Shown: positions 1-8,332, counted from the stretch's first letter. The stretch: DNA of 64,000 bases from an uncultured Candidatus Saccharibacteria bacterium (GCA_937974295.1 CALBWN010000013.1:3654-67653); one strand, 5' to 3'. Notes: generated by a model not told the origin, from the sequence alone. Numbers and translations: made by a program.

Positions 1-884
1 AGGCTGGGCGGCTGCCAGTTGGGGTCATTAACGGCAAGCATGGCAGACCGGTCTTCGGCTGCTTTATCCACAGAGGTAGGTGGCGTGCTGTCGCGCAAGG
101 TCGCCCGTGGCTTCTTGTCTGGCTTTGGCTCGGCCGGGCCATCGCCCGAGAGGGTTGGGACGCCGGCGTTGAGCTTGAAGTCACTCATAGCAGCAGGCTT
201 ATCTTGGGCCTTCTCGTCCTTACTGCGCGTGGCCTTTTTGCTGGTGTCTGGTGCTTGGCTATCAGCGGCGCGGCGAGCCACTGCCACATTAGCGGCATCG
301 TCTACCTCAGCCTCGCTGCGCACCATGTTTTGCAAGCCACGCCACAGTGCCATGGGCGAGACACGCAAGACGAAGAGTAGCGTCAAGCCAATCAACAATA
401 CATACACAAAGACCCCCACTGGCCGGTCGACCAGCGCCAGCATGGCACGATTGAGGAGGTCGCCCATCACACCACCCGTCGCTGCCGAGCCCCGCCGCAG
501 CAAGCCAAATAGCCCCGCAAACCACAGCACCATCAGCACCGCTGCAAGTTTCAGCGCCACTGGCAAGCGGTTGTTCTCCGCCCGAAAGATCGCCACCGCT
601 ACATACACCGCCACTACCGGGACGACATACACCGCATAGCCAATAATATGCAGCATCGTCGCATCAAGCCACTTGAGAATTGGCCCACCCGAGCCAAACC
701 ACGACACCACCAGTAGCACCGAAAATGCCAACAGCAGCACCGCCGACACCTGCGCCCAAAACCCCGCCGGCAACGTATGCTGCGGCGCGGCCTGCTTGGC
801 TTTGCTCTTGCTCGGGCTGCGCCGACGAGCAGCGCTTGAGCGAGTAGACGAACGAGTGCGAGTGGTTTTTCTTTTTGTAGCCAT
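1..884 (-). CDS. ftsK: FtsK/SpoIIIE DNA translocase, N-terminal part (partial)
   Basis: FtsK/SpoIIIE pumps chromosomal DNA through the closing septum. The frame starts at the ATG at 884 and runs off the left edge without a stop. About 294 residues are visible: a very basic Arg/Ser/Lys-rich start (residues 2-30), four hydrophobic segments (roughly 40-60, 70-100, 105-125, 140-170) matching the four-helix FtsK membrane anchor, then the start of a charged, Pro-rich linker. The ATPase motor lies outside the window, so the name rests on topology, linker and basic leader. It is divergent from the epimerase gene at 987, and their promoters overlap. Another four-helix membrane protein with a charged tail is the main alternative. 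Confidence 0.8.
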   Translation of the reverse strand, partial: MATKRKTTRTRSSTRSSAARRRSPSKSKAKQAAPQHTLPAGFWAQVSAVLLLAFSVLLVVSWFGSGGPILKWLDATMLHIIGYAVYVVPVVAVYVAVAIFRAENNRLPVALKLAAVLMVLWFAGLFGLLRRGSAATGGVMGDLLNRAMLALVDRPVGVFVYVLLIGLTLLFVLRVSPMALWRGLQNMVRSEAEVDDAANVAVARRAADSQAPDTSKKATRSKDEKAQDKPAAMSDFKLNAGVPTLSGDGPAEPKPDKKPRATLRDSTPPTSVDKAAEDRSAMLAVNDPNWQPPS

Positions 885-928
885 ATCCTTTTTATTGTAC
901 TCTGTTTATGCTTGGTTTGATAGCGTAT

Positions 929-957
929 ATTGTAGCATAATTTACTACATTAGGCAA
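929..957 (-). promoter_or_regulatory. ftsK promoter
   Basis: On the minus strand: TTGCCT (952-957), 17 nt, TACAAT (929-934) with an upstream TGC, an extended -10. The predicted start near 922 gives a leader of about 38 nt. The -35 box overlaps the -35 region of the divergent epimerase promoter. Confidence 0.6.
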
Positions 958-979
958 TCAGTATAGGATATGCCATACT
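951..979 (+). promoter_or_regulatory. Leaderless promoter of the epimerase gene
   Basis: TAGGCA (951-956), 17 nt, CATACT (974-979) preceded by TGC. Only 7 nt separate the -10 from the ATG at 987 and there is no Shine-Dalgarno site, so the mRNA probably starts at or next to the start codon. Confidence 0.5.
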
Positions 980-986
980 GGGTAGC

Positions 987-1595
987 ATGACAATGCAACC
1001 ATCTTACCCAATCATTACCCCATTTGAGGCTGTGCCCACGGCTATCGATGGGCTCTATATCATTACCATGAAACAAGTAACCGACGAGCGCGGCACGGTG
1101 CGCGAACTGTTCCGCCAATCGGCCATGGATAGCACACCACTACCGCAGTTCGGCCCCTGGAAACAGATCAATGCCACGCAAACAAACCGTGGCTCCATCC
1201 GTGGCCTGCATGCCGAGGCGATGAACAAACTTGTCGCGGTGGTAGCGGGCGAGGCCTTTGGTGTCTATGTGGACGCGCGAATCGATTCACCCACCGTTGG
1301 CACAGTTGTGACTGTCCCATTAACAAAAGGTGCGCAGGTGTTTGTTCCACAAGGAGTTTGCAACGGTTTTCAATCGACAAGCGAGCAACCCTCCCAGTAC
1401 CTCTACTGCTTTGATAAAGAGTGGCAGCCTGGCATGCCCGGTATATCACTCACACCACTCGACCCAGAGCTTGGCATCGACTGGCCCATCCCGATCGACA
1501 CATCCACCTATGACCAAGTCTCCAAAAAAGACGGCAGCGCGCCTACTTTGCGTTCTGTTATTGGTGATGATGCCATGGCGCAGCACACTCACTAG
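987..1595 (+). CDS. RmlC-like dTDP-4-dehydrorhamnose 3,5-epimerase family protein
   Basis: 202-residue cupin-like protein of the RmlC family, whose members epimerise dTDP-4-keto sugars for rhamnose and other surface sugars. The family signature GSIRGLH is at residues 69-75 with the catalytic His at 75, followed by a beta-rich core and the conserved proline loop PQGVCNGF (121-128). In typical RmlC this loop reads P-x-G-F-A-H-G-F; here the His is Asn126, so specificity may differ, for example C3-only epimerisation. No other rhamnose genes are nearby. Start chosen at the ATG 7 nt after an extended -10 box. The family is well supported; the exact substrate is unknown. Confidence 0.75.
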   Translation: MTMQPSYPIITPFEAVPTAIDGLYIITMKQVTDERGTVRELFRQSAMDSTPLPQFGPWKQINATQTNRGSIRGLHAEAMNKLVAVVAGEAFGVYVDARIDSPTVGTVVTVPLTKGAQVFVPQGVCNGFQSTSEQPSQYLYCFDKEWQPGMPGISLTPLDPELGIDWPIPIDTSTYDQVSKKDGSAPTLRSVIGDDAMAQHTH

Positions 1596-1692
1596 TATTC
1601 GAAGCCTATTCACTATCACGCGGATCATTGCTATATGATACCCCTCTCGCCATTTTGTCCATTCTATGTCACAATAGAACTAAGGAGGTCGT

Positions 1693-1854
1693 ATGCAGCA
1701 GATGGTATGGAATATAGTAACGATGATTGCGCCCTTTGCGGTGATTGCCTTTGTCTTGGTGGTGCTGGCCGAATATTTGCGCATGCAGCAGCGCATCAAG
1801 CACCTGGAGGAGATGGTGCACGAGCTGCAGCAGCGAGTTAAGTCGGATACGTAG
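1693..1854 (+). CDS. 53-residue single-pass membrane micro-protein
   Basis: A short gene with an almost perfect Shine-Dalgarno site (AAGGAGG, 1682-1688) 4 nt before its ATG and a strong terminator right after the TAG. The product has one hydrophobic helix (about residues 5-27, rich in Ile/Val/Ala/Phe) followed by an amphipathic, probably coiled-coil tail with the repeating pattern LRMQQRIKHLEEMVHELQQR. It resembles phage-shock-type or divisome-type micro-proteins only in architecture; I do not recognise a family. It is transcribed away from rnj and follows the epimerase by about 100 nt. Confidence 0.6.
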   Translation: MQQMVWNIVTMIAPFAVIAFVLVVLAEYLRMQQRIKHLEEMVHELQQRVKSDT

Positions 1855-1870
1855 CCCACGGTTTGCACGC

Positions 1871-1900
1871 AAAAAGCCAGCTATATAGCGCTGGCTTTTT
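1871..1900. terminator. Bidirectional Rho-independent terminator
   Basis: Stem AAAAAGCCAGC (1871-1881) / GCTGGCTTTTT (1890-1900) with an 8-nt loop. Both strands read into a U-run, so it can end the micro-protein gene (+) and RNase J (-). Confidence 0.8.
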
Positions 1901-1926
1901 TGCTTTTTGATATCGTGGGCAATCCC

Positions 1927-4272
1927 CTAGTAGCTTCGGCGCTCCGAGCGATCCTTTGGCATGGCTACCTCAGTGTCGGGCTCTTGCCGCGGTGGGAACT
2001 TTTTGCGCGGCAGGCCAGCGAAGGCGTCGTTGCTGGGCTGCTTGCTGCGGGCGGTCGTGCGATTATTGGCCGAGCGGCGCTTGCGCGCGCTAGCCGAGCG
2101 AGTTGGTGCTTTCTCATCCGTGGTGGCAGGCAATGCACCAGCTGTTTTGCGGGCAGCAATAGCGGCTGCTTTGGCGGCGGCACCACCCTTAGCAATGCGC
2201 GGTGGCGTGTGTGGCTGAGTTGGCACAGCGAGACTCTGCCGCGAGCGCCCAGCTGGGACTTCACGGCCCACACGGGCAGTGCGGCTCGGCGCCTTTTGTG
2301 GTGCACCCACTTCGTTGATGACTGGGATAATAATGGGCATGCGGCGTGTTTGGTCGTAGAGCACGCGGGCAATGTCATCCTTGATTTCCTTCTTTACGAC
2401 ATCAAGGTCATACGAACCCACCAGGCTGCGCGCTGCTTTTTGCTTGAGGTAAGCCCGGATCATCCCCATCAGCTCTTCATTATCGCGCAGGTAGATGAAG
2501 CCCCGGCTGATGATATCTGGGCTAGTGAGAAGACGGCCTGTCCCGCGCTGCACGGTGAGCACCACAACGAACATCCCCTCCAGACTCATATGGATGCGAT
2601 CCTTCAGCACGACATCGCTCACAACTGCACCAGCGTCGTCATACATTGTGCCGCCCGAGTGCGGAATGCGCCCAATCTTGTGCGCACCATCGGTCGTAAA
2701 CTCCACAATGTCCCCCGGGTCGCAGACAAAGATATGGCTGCGTGGGATACCACACTCCTTCTCGGCCAAGCGAGCATTGTGCACCAGCATGTGGAACTCG
2801 CCGTGGTTGGGCAAGTAATATTTGGGCTTAATGGCATTGATGAGCCGCACATGGTCATCATAATACCCATGGCCCGACAGGTGGAGCGGCCCCACCCCGG
2901 TCAGGTGTGTCTTGCCATTTTGCACCACGTCGCCACCTTCGCGCATCAGGCCATCGACGGTGCGTACGACGTACTTCTCGTTGCCTGGGATGGGGTTAGA
3001 GCTAAAGACCACCACATCGCTCCCCTTGATCTTGACGAACTTATGTGCCCCCGTTGCCATGCGGTTAAGCACGGCACTAAATTCCCCCTGGCTACCCGTG
3101 CAGACGATAGTAATCTTGTGGTCGGGCAGCTTCACGAGGTCTTCCATCTTGACCACTGTGTCTTTGGGGATTTTGATAGCACCAGTGCGCAGTGCCACCT
3201 CCAGGTTTTGGATCATACTAAAGCCAGCAAAGGCTACCTTGCGCCCATGCTTCTCTGCTTCCTCGAGGATGAGCTGAATTCGGTGCAGCTGGCTAGAGAA
3301 ACTACTGATGATGATGCGGCTCTTGGCCCACTTGTCCATCACCTCACCCATGCTGTGCTGGATATCGTGCTCACCGTGAGTGTGAGTGCCAGCGCTCTCG
3401 CAGTTGGTCGATTCGTTCATCATGAGGAGGAAGCCCTCGGTGTGCGCAATATCTTGCAAGCGCTCGAAGTCGAACTTGCGGCCATCCACCGGGTTCTCCT
3501 CAATACGCCAGTCACCACTACTGAGAATGTTCCCTACTGGCGTGCGCACCACCACTGCGGCCGAATCGGGAATGGAGTGATTCACCCGCACCAGCTCTAC
3601 ACTAAAGGAGTCACACAGCTGGACGATCTCATGCTCCTCAGGCTTGAGCTCATGATACTCCGGCTCGTAGCTACCATCGGTCTCGGCCATGGTGCGCTGC
3701 AGCATACCCAAGGTAAAGGCTGTGCCATAGACTGGTGCAGGCAGCTTGGGGATGATATGCCGAAAGGCGCCAATATGGTCGAGGTGCCCGTGGGTAAAGA
3801 TATGCGCCCGAATCTTGTGCTTATTCTCCTCCAACCACTGTGTATCGGGGATGATGTAGTTGATACCTGGATAGTCACTGCCTGGGAAGAGGAAGCCCAT
3901 GTCGATGATGATGATGTCGTTGTCGTACTCGATGGCTGTCATATTCTTGCCAATGCCCATCTCGCCTACCCCACCAATCGGGATGACCTTGAGCGTTGGG
4001 CGCGGAGCACGGGGCCGCTTGGGCTGCATATTGAGAGTAAACTGCTTGCCACCATAGCCATTGTAGACTGACTTATTGACCGGCACATTAATAACATGCT
4101 GCGAGGCCTGGGCATTGACCCCCTCGCTGGTGCGGCGCTGCGCCCGAAAGACCTCGCCTTTGCGCGTGGTGGTGGCACTGAGCACCGTATTGGTTGTCGC
4201 TGGTTGTTTGCTTGCGTGTGGACGCTTCTTGGCGTCATCTGCCTGGGGTGTGGCCACTCGTCGTTGACCCAT
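1927..4272 (-). CDS. rnj: Ribonuclease J
   Basis: Metallo-beta-lactamase/beta-CASP ribonuclease with 5'-3' exo- and endonuclease activity, a main player in mRNA decay and rRNA processing. GGVGEMGIGKN lies at about residues 100-110 and the zinc-binding HGHLDH motif at 161-166. The protein has 781 residues against about 555 in Bacillus. The extra length is a basic N-terminal extension (about 1-92) and a long Arg/Lys/Ala/Pro-rich disordered tail (about 645-781), probably for RNA binding. SD AGAAGGAG is 9 nt before the ATG. It has a near-consensus promoter whose -35 box lies inside the terminator of the upstream gene. PNPase, another decay enzyme, is also in the window. Confidence 0.95.
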   Translation of the reverse strand: MGQRRVATPQADDAKKRPHASKQPATTNTVLSATTTRKGEVFRAQRRTSEGVNAQASQHVINVPVNKSVYNGYGGKQFTLNMQPKRPRAPRPTLKVIPIGGVGEMGIGKNMTAIEYDNDIIIIDMGFLFPGSDYPGINYIIPDTQWLEENKHKIRAHIFTHGHLDHIGAFRHIIPKLPAPVYGTAFTLGMLQRTMAETDGSYEPEYHELKPEEHEIVQLCDSFSVELVRVNHSIPDSAAVVVRTPVGNILSSGDWRIEENPVDGRKFDFERLQDIAHTEGFLLMMNESTNCESAGTHTHGEHDIQHSMGEVMDKWAKSRIIISSFSSQLHRIQLILEEAEKHGRKVAFAGFSMIQNLEVALRTGAIKIPKDTVVKMEDLVKLPDHKITIVCTGSQGEFSAVLNRMATGAHKFVKIKGSDVVVFSSNPIPGNEKYVVRTVDGLMREGGDVVQNGKTHLTGVGPLHLSGHGYYDDHVRLINAIKPKYYLPNHGEFHMLVHNARLAEKECGIPRSHIFVCDPGDIVEFTTDGAHKIGRIPHSGGTMYDDAGAVVSDVVLKDRIHMSLEGMFVVVLTVQRGTGRLLTSPDIISRGFIYLRDNEELMGMIRAYLKQKAARSLVGSYDLDVVKKEIKDDIARVLYDQTRRMPIIIPVINEVGAPQKAPSRTARVGREVPAGRSRQSLAVPTQPHTPPRIAKGGAAAKAAAIAARKTAGALPATTDEKAPTRSASARKRRSANNRTTARSKQPSNDAFAGLPRKKFPPRQEPDTEVAMPKDRSERRSY

Positions 4273-4348
4273 TGTATCTCACTCCTTCTAATACATTATT
4301 CTGGTTCTACTAATAAGAGACAGGCTAAGAGCCTCAATAAGTGGTTGT

Positions 4349-4378
4349 ATTATAGCAGATAGTGGTGAGATGTGTCAA
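4349..4378 (-). promoter_or_regulatory. rnj promoter
   Basis: TTGACA (4373-4378), 18 nt, TATAAT (4349-4354) with TGC before the -10, a near-perfect sigma-70 promoter. The -35 box uses the U-tract side of the terminator at 4377-4402. The leader is about 70 nt and contains a small AGGCT/AGCCT hairpin. Confidence 0.8.
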
Positions 4379-4402
4379 AGCCACCCCGCGAGAGGTGGCT
4401 TT
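4377..4402 (-). terminator. Terminator of the split membrane-protein gene
   Basis: Stem AAAGCCACC / GGTGGCTTT (4377-4385 / 4394-4402) with an 8-nt loop. On the minus strand it is followed by TTTGACA, so the U-run doubles as the rnj -35 box. Confidence 0.65.
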
Positions 4403-4430
4403 TGCTTCGTGTCACTATGGGTAGATGTGT

Positions 4431-4910
4431 CTATACGCACCAAACCTGCAGCATATCGCTCAAATTTTGGTCTGTTTCCACTCGGGAGGCTGGCTGCCAC
4501 GATGCGTTATCACTTGGGCTGCTGTCATCAGGGTTCTCTGTGCTAGCCGGTGCTTCTTCGATGGCAAACGTTGGAGCGCCATTCTCGTCAGTGCTTCGCA
4601 TCATCCGTGTGTATGGCCACTCATTCGGGTCAGTATTGGCGCTTGGATGGAAGCTACTCGCCGCTGCGACTTTTGTAACAGTGTTGCCTGTGATCTGCAG
4701 CAGCTCTGCCGTCGTCAGCTCACCAACTGGCTGGGCAGCCCCTGGCTCTTGTGGCGTCTCCAGCGTCACCTCCTCTCGGGTGGTTGTCTTGCCAGTGGTT
4801 GTGTCTTTTTGTTTGTGTGCCACCGTCGTTACGACAACATTTTGCCCATCATGGCTGACGGTAACTCGCTTCGCTGTAATAATCTCCTCAATAGCCCTAT
4901 AGCCCTCCTT
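4431..4910 (-). pseudogene. C-terminal part of the frameshifted membrane-anchored protein
   Basis: The frame is open from 4910 down to the stop at 4431. Its first in-frame start (GTG at 4823) has no Shine-Dalgarno site. The upstream part of the frame reads as protein (KEGYRAIEEIITAKRV...) and joins the upstream gene if one A is gained in the AAAA run at 4909-4912. The sequence is Thr/Glu/Ser-rich, with no cysteine until a final WCV, and looks like a disordered extracytoplasmic tail. I read it as the second half of one gene of about 305 residues. It could instead be a separate coupled gene, since AGGAGG lies at the junction. Confidence 0.5.
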
Positions 4911-5347
4911 TTATCAGTCCGGTGCACTGCAAGGGAGTCACCCATATAACGATCTGTCTTCGTCTTGCCCTGCAGCTGGGTATAGCGCGTCGTAATGCCG
5001 TGCAAAACTTCTCTATCGACCTTCTTTACATCAATTTCACCATCAAGAGTTGTAAATTCTACCTCACGACCCGATTGCTCAAATGGCTCAGCTGTTGCGG
5101 CTGTCTCGCTCGATACCGGCGCTTCTGCTGTGTTGTGACAGTGCGCAAAGCCATTCATCCCAGCAAGCAAAACAGCCAGAGCGGCAACCTTTTGTCCGAG
5201 CGAAAACCGCAGCGTATCTTTCTTATCTGTGTCAGCAGCGCCCTCACCGCTCAACGTAATGCGCAAGTTCGTCTTATCCAAAACCGACCTCTCTTTGAAC
5301 GGCATCTGCCCCTTCATACTACTCGTCTTCATCGGAAACCTATTCAT
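4829..5347 (-). CDS. N-terminal part of a membrane-anchored hypothetical protein (frameshifted)
   Basis: Unrecognised protein. Start taken at the ATG at 5347 because AGGAG lies 9 nt upstream; the in-frame ATG at 5356 directly abuts that site. A charged cytoplasmic region (about residues 1-50) is followed by one hydrophobic segment (LGQKVAALAVLLAGMNG) and an acidic outer part. The last residues in this frame (RRAIGLLRRLLQRSELP...) are unlike the rest, while the -1 frame continues smoothly, so a frameshift at the AAAA run 4909-4912 is likely. Causes could be a one-base sequencing deletion, a real mutation, or slippage; the site is not a classical heptamer. Confidence 0.55.
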   Translation of the reverse strand: MNRFPMKTSSMKGQMPFKERSVLDKTNLRITLSGEGAADTDKKDTLRFSLGQKVAALAVLLAGMNGFAHCHNTAEAPVSSETAATAEPFEQSGREVEFTTLDGEIDVKKVDREVLHGITTRYTQLQGKTKTDRYMGDSLAVHRTDKRRAIGLLRRLLQRSELPSAMMGKMLS

Positions 5348-5488
5348 ATCAATCATCTCCTATCACTATTTGCCAAATAATTCTTTATACTATATTTTTA
5401 TCTGCTACATTTGTCAATTGTTGTTTCTCTGTAGCGATTTACACTCAGCTACCTAGGCTCTTTTGCGCATAACTCACCCTTGCACCAC

Positions 5489-5519
5489 CAAAAAGCCGAC
5501 TACCCCACAATAGCCGGCT
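5489..5519 (-). terminator. Terminator of the Rrf2-YhgE operon
   Basis: Imperfect stem AGCCGGCTA / TAGTCGGCT on the minus strand followed by TTTTT, 30 nt past the YhgE stop. Confidence 0.65.
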
Positions 5520-5547
5520 CTGTGCTATGCCTCGCAGCACATTAATG

Positions 5548-7656
5548 TTAGTCTCCATCCACCGTCGTATGAGCAAACTGCCGCGTGCCACGCCAGGCCA
5601 AGAAGCCGATGAGGAGCGCGTTTGCCACCAGCGCAAAGCTAGCCAGGATGAGCATGTGCTGTGTATAGAGCGCGCTATCTACCCCACCCGAGATCGCATG
5701 ACGATAGGCAATGATGGAGTGCGTCATAGGCAGCCAGGGGTTGATGGCTTGGAAGAAACTAGAGGCCGTTTGGATGGGGAATATCCCTTCGCTCGCTGCC
5801 AGCTGGAGCACCATGATAATCATTACCACCAGCCGGCCAGGGTTATCAAGCACCATTACCAGCAGCGTAATGAGCGACATAAAGGCAAGCGAGGCAAGGT
5901 AGCTTGTGGCAGCAAATAGCCACGGATGGTCGGGCTGCAAGCCCACCACATAGACTAGCACTAGCATCATAATCGTTGCTTGCACCAGTGCAGCCAGCCC
6001 CAAGACCGACATCTTAGCCAGCCACCAGCGCCAGGCATTTTCTTGGCGCGAGAAGGTCTTGCGCACTGGGTACATCGTCGTCAGAGCCAGCCCACCAACA
6101 AAGAGCGCTAGCGAGAGCATATATGGTGCCATGGCATAGCCGTAGTTTGGTACACTGCCAGTACTGTGCTCACTACTCGCCACAGGTGCGGCCATCTGCT
6201 GCTGAGCCGCTGGGCTGGTTGGCAGGAGCTTTACCTGAGCAGCACCAGTCTGCAGTTTGTGCGCCAGTGTGCTCGAGCCATCCACCAGCTGGTTACTTGC
6301 CTGCACCAGCGTGCTAGAGTGTTGCTGCAAGGTGGCTGCGCCCTGAGCCAGTTGCCCACTACCCTGCTGAGCTGTTGCGAGATTACCCGCCACCTGTGCT
6401 GCACCAGCTTGGAGCCGCTCGCTACCAGCCCGCACCGTGTTGTAACCCGCAAAGGCAGTGGTGGCTTGTGGGGCAAATTGCTCCACGCCAGTGTTGAGTG
6501 CTGCCACACCATTCTTGAGTGTTTGCTGCTGAGTGGCAAGCGTTTTAGTGAGAGTATCGAGGTTGGCTAGCAAGCTCTGCGTTTGCTCGGCAATGGCTTT
6601 GGTCTGCTGCAGAGCGCTCGCTATGGTCTGCAGCTCGGGCAGTGTGATGGTCGTGCTACCGCCAGATGCAGCCGCCTGCGCACTAGTCTTTTGGAGGATC
6701 GCCCCAGCCGACGCGGCGGGTGCTTGCATTGCCTGGAGCGCACCCACCACCCGCTGCGCATCTTGGACGACGGCCGCCTGCTGAGCTGCCACCGCTGGTG
6801 ATGGCTGAGCCACTTGGGCGTTGAGTGTATTCATCCCTTGTTTGATCTGCTGCATACCAGCCGTTAGCTGGCCCACTTGGGCCGCCGTTGGCAGTTGGCC
6901 AGTCAGCTGCGCTGTGCCCTGCTGGACCTGTACTGCGCCGGCCTGTAGCCGCCCTAAGCCCGCTGTCAGCGTCTGCTGCTTGCTCGCCAGTTGGCTAACG
7001 CCATTGGTATAGTGGGTAAGACCCGCTTGGAGCTGCGCCGACCCCTGGTGCAAACGCCCAGCACCATCACCAGCCTGCGCCATGCCATTACCCACTGCAC
7101 CAATACCCGCTGCCACCTCTTTGAGGTAGGTTTGGGTCACTTGCTCGGCCACTGTTTCCTTCACTTTTTGCGCGGCTTGGCGGCTAATGACCGCACCAAT
7201 GTAGTTTTTGGCTGGCGTCAGCTGATACGACACCACTGCTTGCTGCGGCTTGTCCTGCCGGAGTGACGCCGCACGCTGTGAGAAATCCTCTGGCACCGTC
7301 ACTACTGCATAGTAGTAGCCGCGGCGTACGCCATCATCGGCTTGCTGCTTGGAGACGAATTCCCACTTAAGCGCCTTGCTCTTATGCAAAGACTCGGTCA
7401 TTGTCCGGCCGATCTGCAGCTCCTTACCATTGATCTGCGCCCCCTTGTCCTCATTCACAAAGGCAATTGGCAGTCGGTCGGTATGCCCATACGGGTCCCA
7501 TACCGAGCTCAGAAAAAACGCCGCATATATTACCGGCACAAAGGCCAGCGCTATCACTGCCACTAATAGTGTCTTGCTCTGCAGCAAGTGCCGCCATTCG
7601 GCCTGGACCATCACGCTGCGGCGACGCTGGATAGCTTGTTTTATTTTCTCACCCAT
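5548..7656 (-). CDS. YhgE/Pip family ABC-2-type membrane protein
   Basis: 702-residue YhgE/Pip-type protein, distantly related to ABC-2 export permeases; family members act in phage adsorption, type VII secretion and envelope stress. One N-terminal helix (about 28-50) precedes a conserved outer domain with DPYGHTDRLPIAFVNEDKG. A long central region of Gln/Ala/Gly-rich heptad-like repeats (about 185-490) is typical of the family, and about five hydrophobic helices occupy residues 500-690. It overlaps the preceding rrf2-type gene by 8 nt, so the two are co-transcribed and probably co-regulated. A terminator follows the stop. Confidence 0.85.
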   Translation of the reverse strand: MGEKIKQAIQRRRSVMVQAEWRHLLQSKTLLVAVIALAFVPVIYAAFFLSSVWDPYGHTDRLPIAFVNEDKGAQINGKELQIGRTMTESLHKSKALKWEFVSKQQADDGVRRGYYYAVVTVPEDFSQRAASLRQDKPQQAVVSYQLTPAKNYIGAVISRQAAQKVKETVAEQVTQTYLKEVAAGIGAVGNGMAQAGDGAGRLHQGSAQLQAGLTHYTNGVSQLASKQQTLTAGLGRLQAGAVQVQQGTAQLTGQLPTAAQVGQLTAGMQQIKQGMNTLNAQVAQPSPAVAAQQAAVVQDAQRVVGALQAMQAPAASAGAILQKTSAQAAASGGSTTITLPELQTIASALQQTKAIAEQTQSLLANLDTLTKTLATQQQTLKNGVAALNTGVEQFAPQATTAFAGYNTVRAGSERLQAGAAQVAGNLATAQQGSGQLAQGAATLQQHSSTLVQASNQLVDGSSTLAHKLQTGAAQVKLLPTSPAAQQQMAAPVASSEHSTGSVPNYGYAMAPYMLSLALFVGGLALTTMYPVRKTFSRQENAWRWWLAKMSVLGLAALVQATIMMLVLVYVVGLQPDHPWLFAATSYLASLAFMSLITLLVMVLDNPGRLVVMIIMVLQLAASEGIFPIQTASSFFQAINPWLPMTHSIIAYRHAISGGVDSALYTQHMLILASFALVANALLIGFLAWRGTRQFAHTTVDGD

Positions 7657-8092
7657 TGTTCATTAACTCCCGAATAATATCTTGCAATGTCACGCTCTGC
7701 AGCGTCTCAATCCAGCGTGCCTGAGCCCGATCGAAGGCGCCAAGGATGCTCACCTCACCGCGTTTGATCTTGCTATCATCGGCCTGGCGGGCAAACATCC
7801 GCTCGGCGACTCCTTGGTACTGGACAAAGCTCTCCGTCCCCTCGACTGCCGCCACGATATCCCACAGCGTCAGCTCTGTACTAGCCCGCGCAAGGCGAAA
7901 GCCACCACCCGCACCCCTCGCCGAGGTAATCAGCTGGGCTGTTACGAGCTTGCGCGTTACTTTGGTAATATACGTTGGCGACACCCCCATTTGCTTTGCC
8001 AAGCTCTGATTCGTCACTGGCGATCGCAGGTCTGGATGCGCCAGCAAAATCACAATGCAACAGGCCTGCTCGACTGCTCCTGATAATCTCAT
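7649..8092 (-). CDS. Rrf2 family transcriptional regulator (no Fe-S cysteines)
   Basis: 147-residue Rrf2-type winged-helix DNA-binding protein. The recognition region reads SLAKQMGVSPTYITKVTRKL (about 29-48), followed by the family hallmark GGFRLAR in the wing. The IscR/NsrR-type three-cysteine Fe-S cluster motif is absent: the only cysteines are the adjacent pair at 11-12, so it probably does not sense through a cluster. It is the first gene of an operon with yhgE. A perfect TAGATAT-CTA-ATATCTA palindrome next to its own -10 box suggests autorepression. No Shine-Dalgarno site lies near the ATG; the leader holds an 8-bp hairpin instead. Confidence 0.85.
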   Translation of the reverse strand: MRLSGAVEQACCIVILLAHPDLRSPVTNQSLAKQMGVSPTYITKVTRKLVTAQLITSARGAGGGFRLARASTELTLWDIVAAVEGTESFVQYQGVAERMFARQADDSKIKRGEVSILGAFDRAQARWIETLQSVTLQDIIRELMNNG

Positions 8093-8104
8093 AGTTTTAT
8101 ATGC

Positions 8105-8138
8105 GAGGTGCTATGCAGCCCACCATGCGCAGCACCTC
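8105..8138 (-). promoter_or_regulatory. Leader hairpin upstream of the rrf2-type gene
   Basis: Perfect 8-bp stem GAGGTGCT / AGCACCTC (8105-8112, 8131-8138) between a strong purine-rich GGGAGGAG and the start codon at 8092. It could bring the ribosome site close to the AUG or act as attenuation structure. A very short in-frame GTG/ATG peptide ends at a TAA just before the gene. Confidence 0.35.
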
Positions 8139-8165
8139 ACTCCTCCCTTCTTTGATTGTTGATAA

Positions 8166-8210
8166 TAGATATCTAATATCTAGATTAGCATAGATTATCC
8201 CCTTCTGCAA
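8166..8210 (-). promoter_or_regulatory. rrf2 promoter with palindromic operator
   Basis: TTGCAG (8205-8210), 17 nt, TAATCT (8182-8187) with TGC before it. The palindrome TAGATAT-CTA-ATATCTA (8166-8182) covers the predicted transcription start and touches the -10, as expected for a repressor site. Confidence 0.5.
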
Positions 8211-8240
8211 GCCTGTCGCATGATGAATATGCCACATGCC

Positions 8241-8332
8241 CTCTCCATCAGTCTACTTTTCTCTACTATTTCGTCTGATGAAGCGTACAAGCTCGGTTGC
8301 AATATGAGTTTTCATCTAGTGCTGAGGGAGAG
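8241..8332. repeat. Possible diverged copy of the RNR-flanking hairpin element
   Basis: Intergenic inverted repeat with outer arms CTCTCCatCAG / CTGagGGAGAG and inner GATGAA / TTCATC. Its apical part contains AGCTCGGTTGCA (8290-8301), matching AGCTCNNTTGCA in the elements at 51 kb and 55.2 kb. Similarity outside the tip is weak, so the assignment is tentative. Confidence 0.3.

Noticed and set aside
1900..4071. A 723-codon open frame on the plus strand
   Set aside because: It is antisense to RNase J, has no ribosome site, and its translation (rich in His, Cys and Leu) matches nothing; the minus strand carries clear RNase J motifs.
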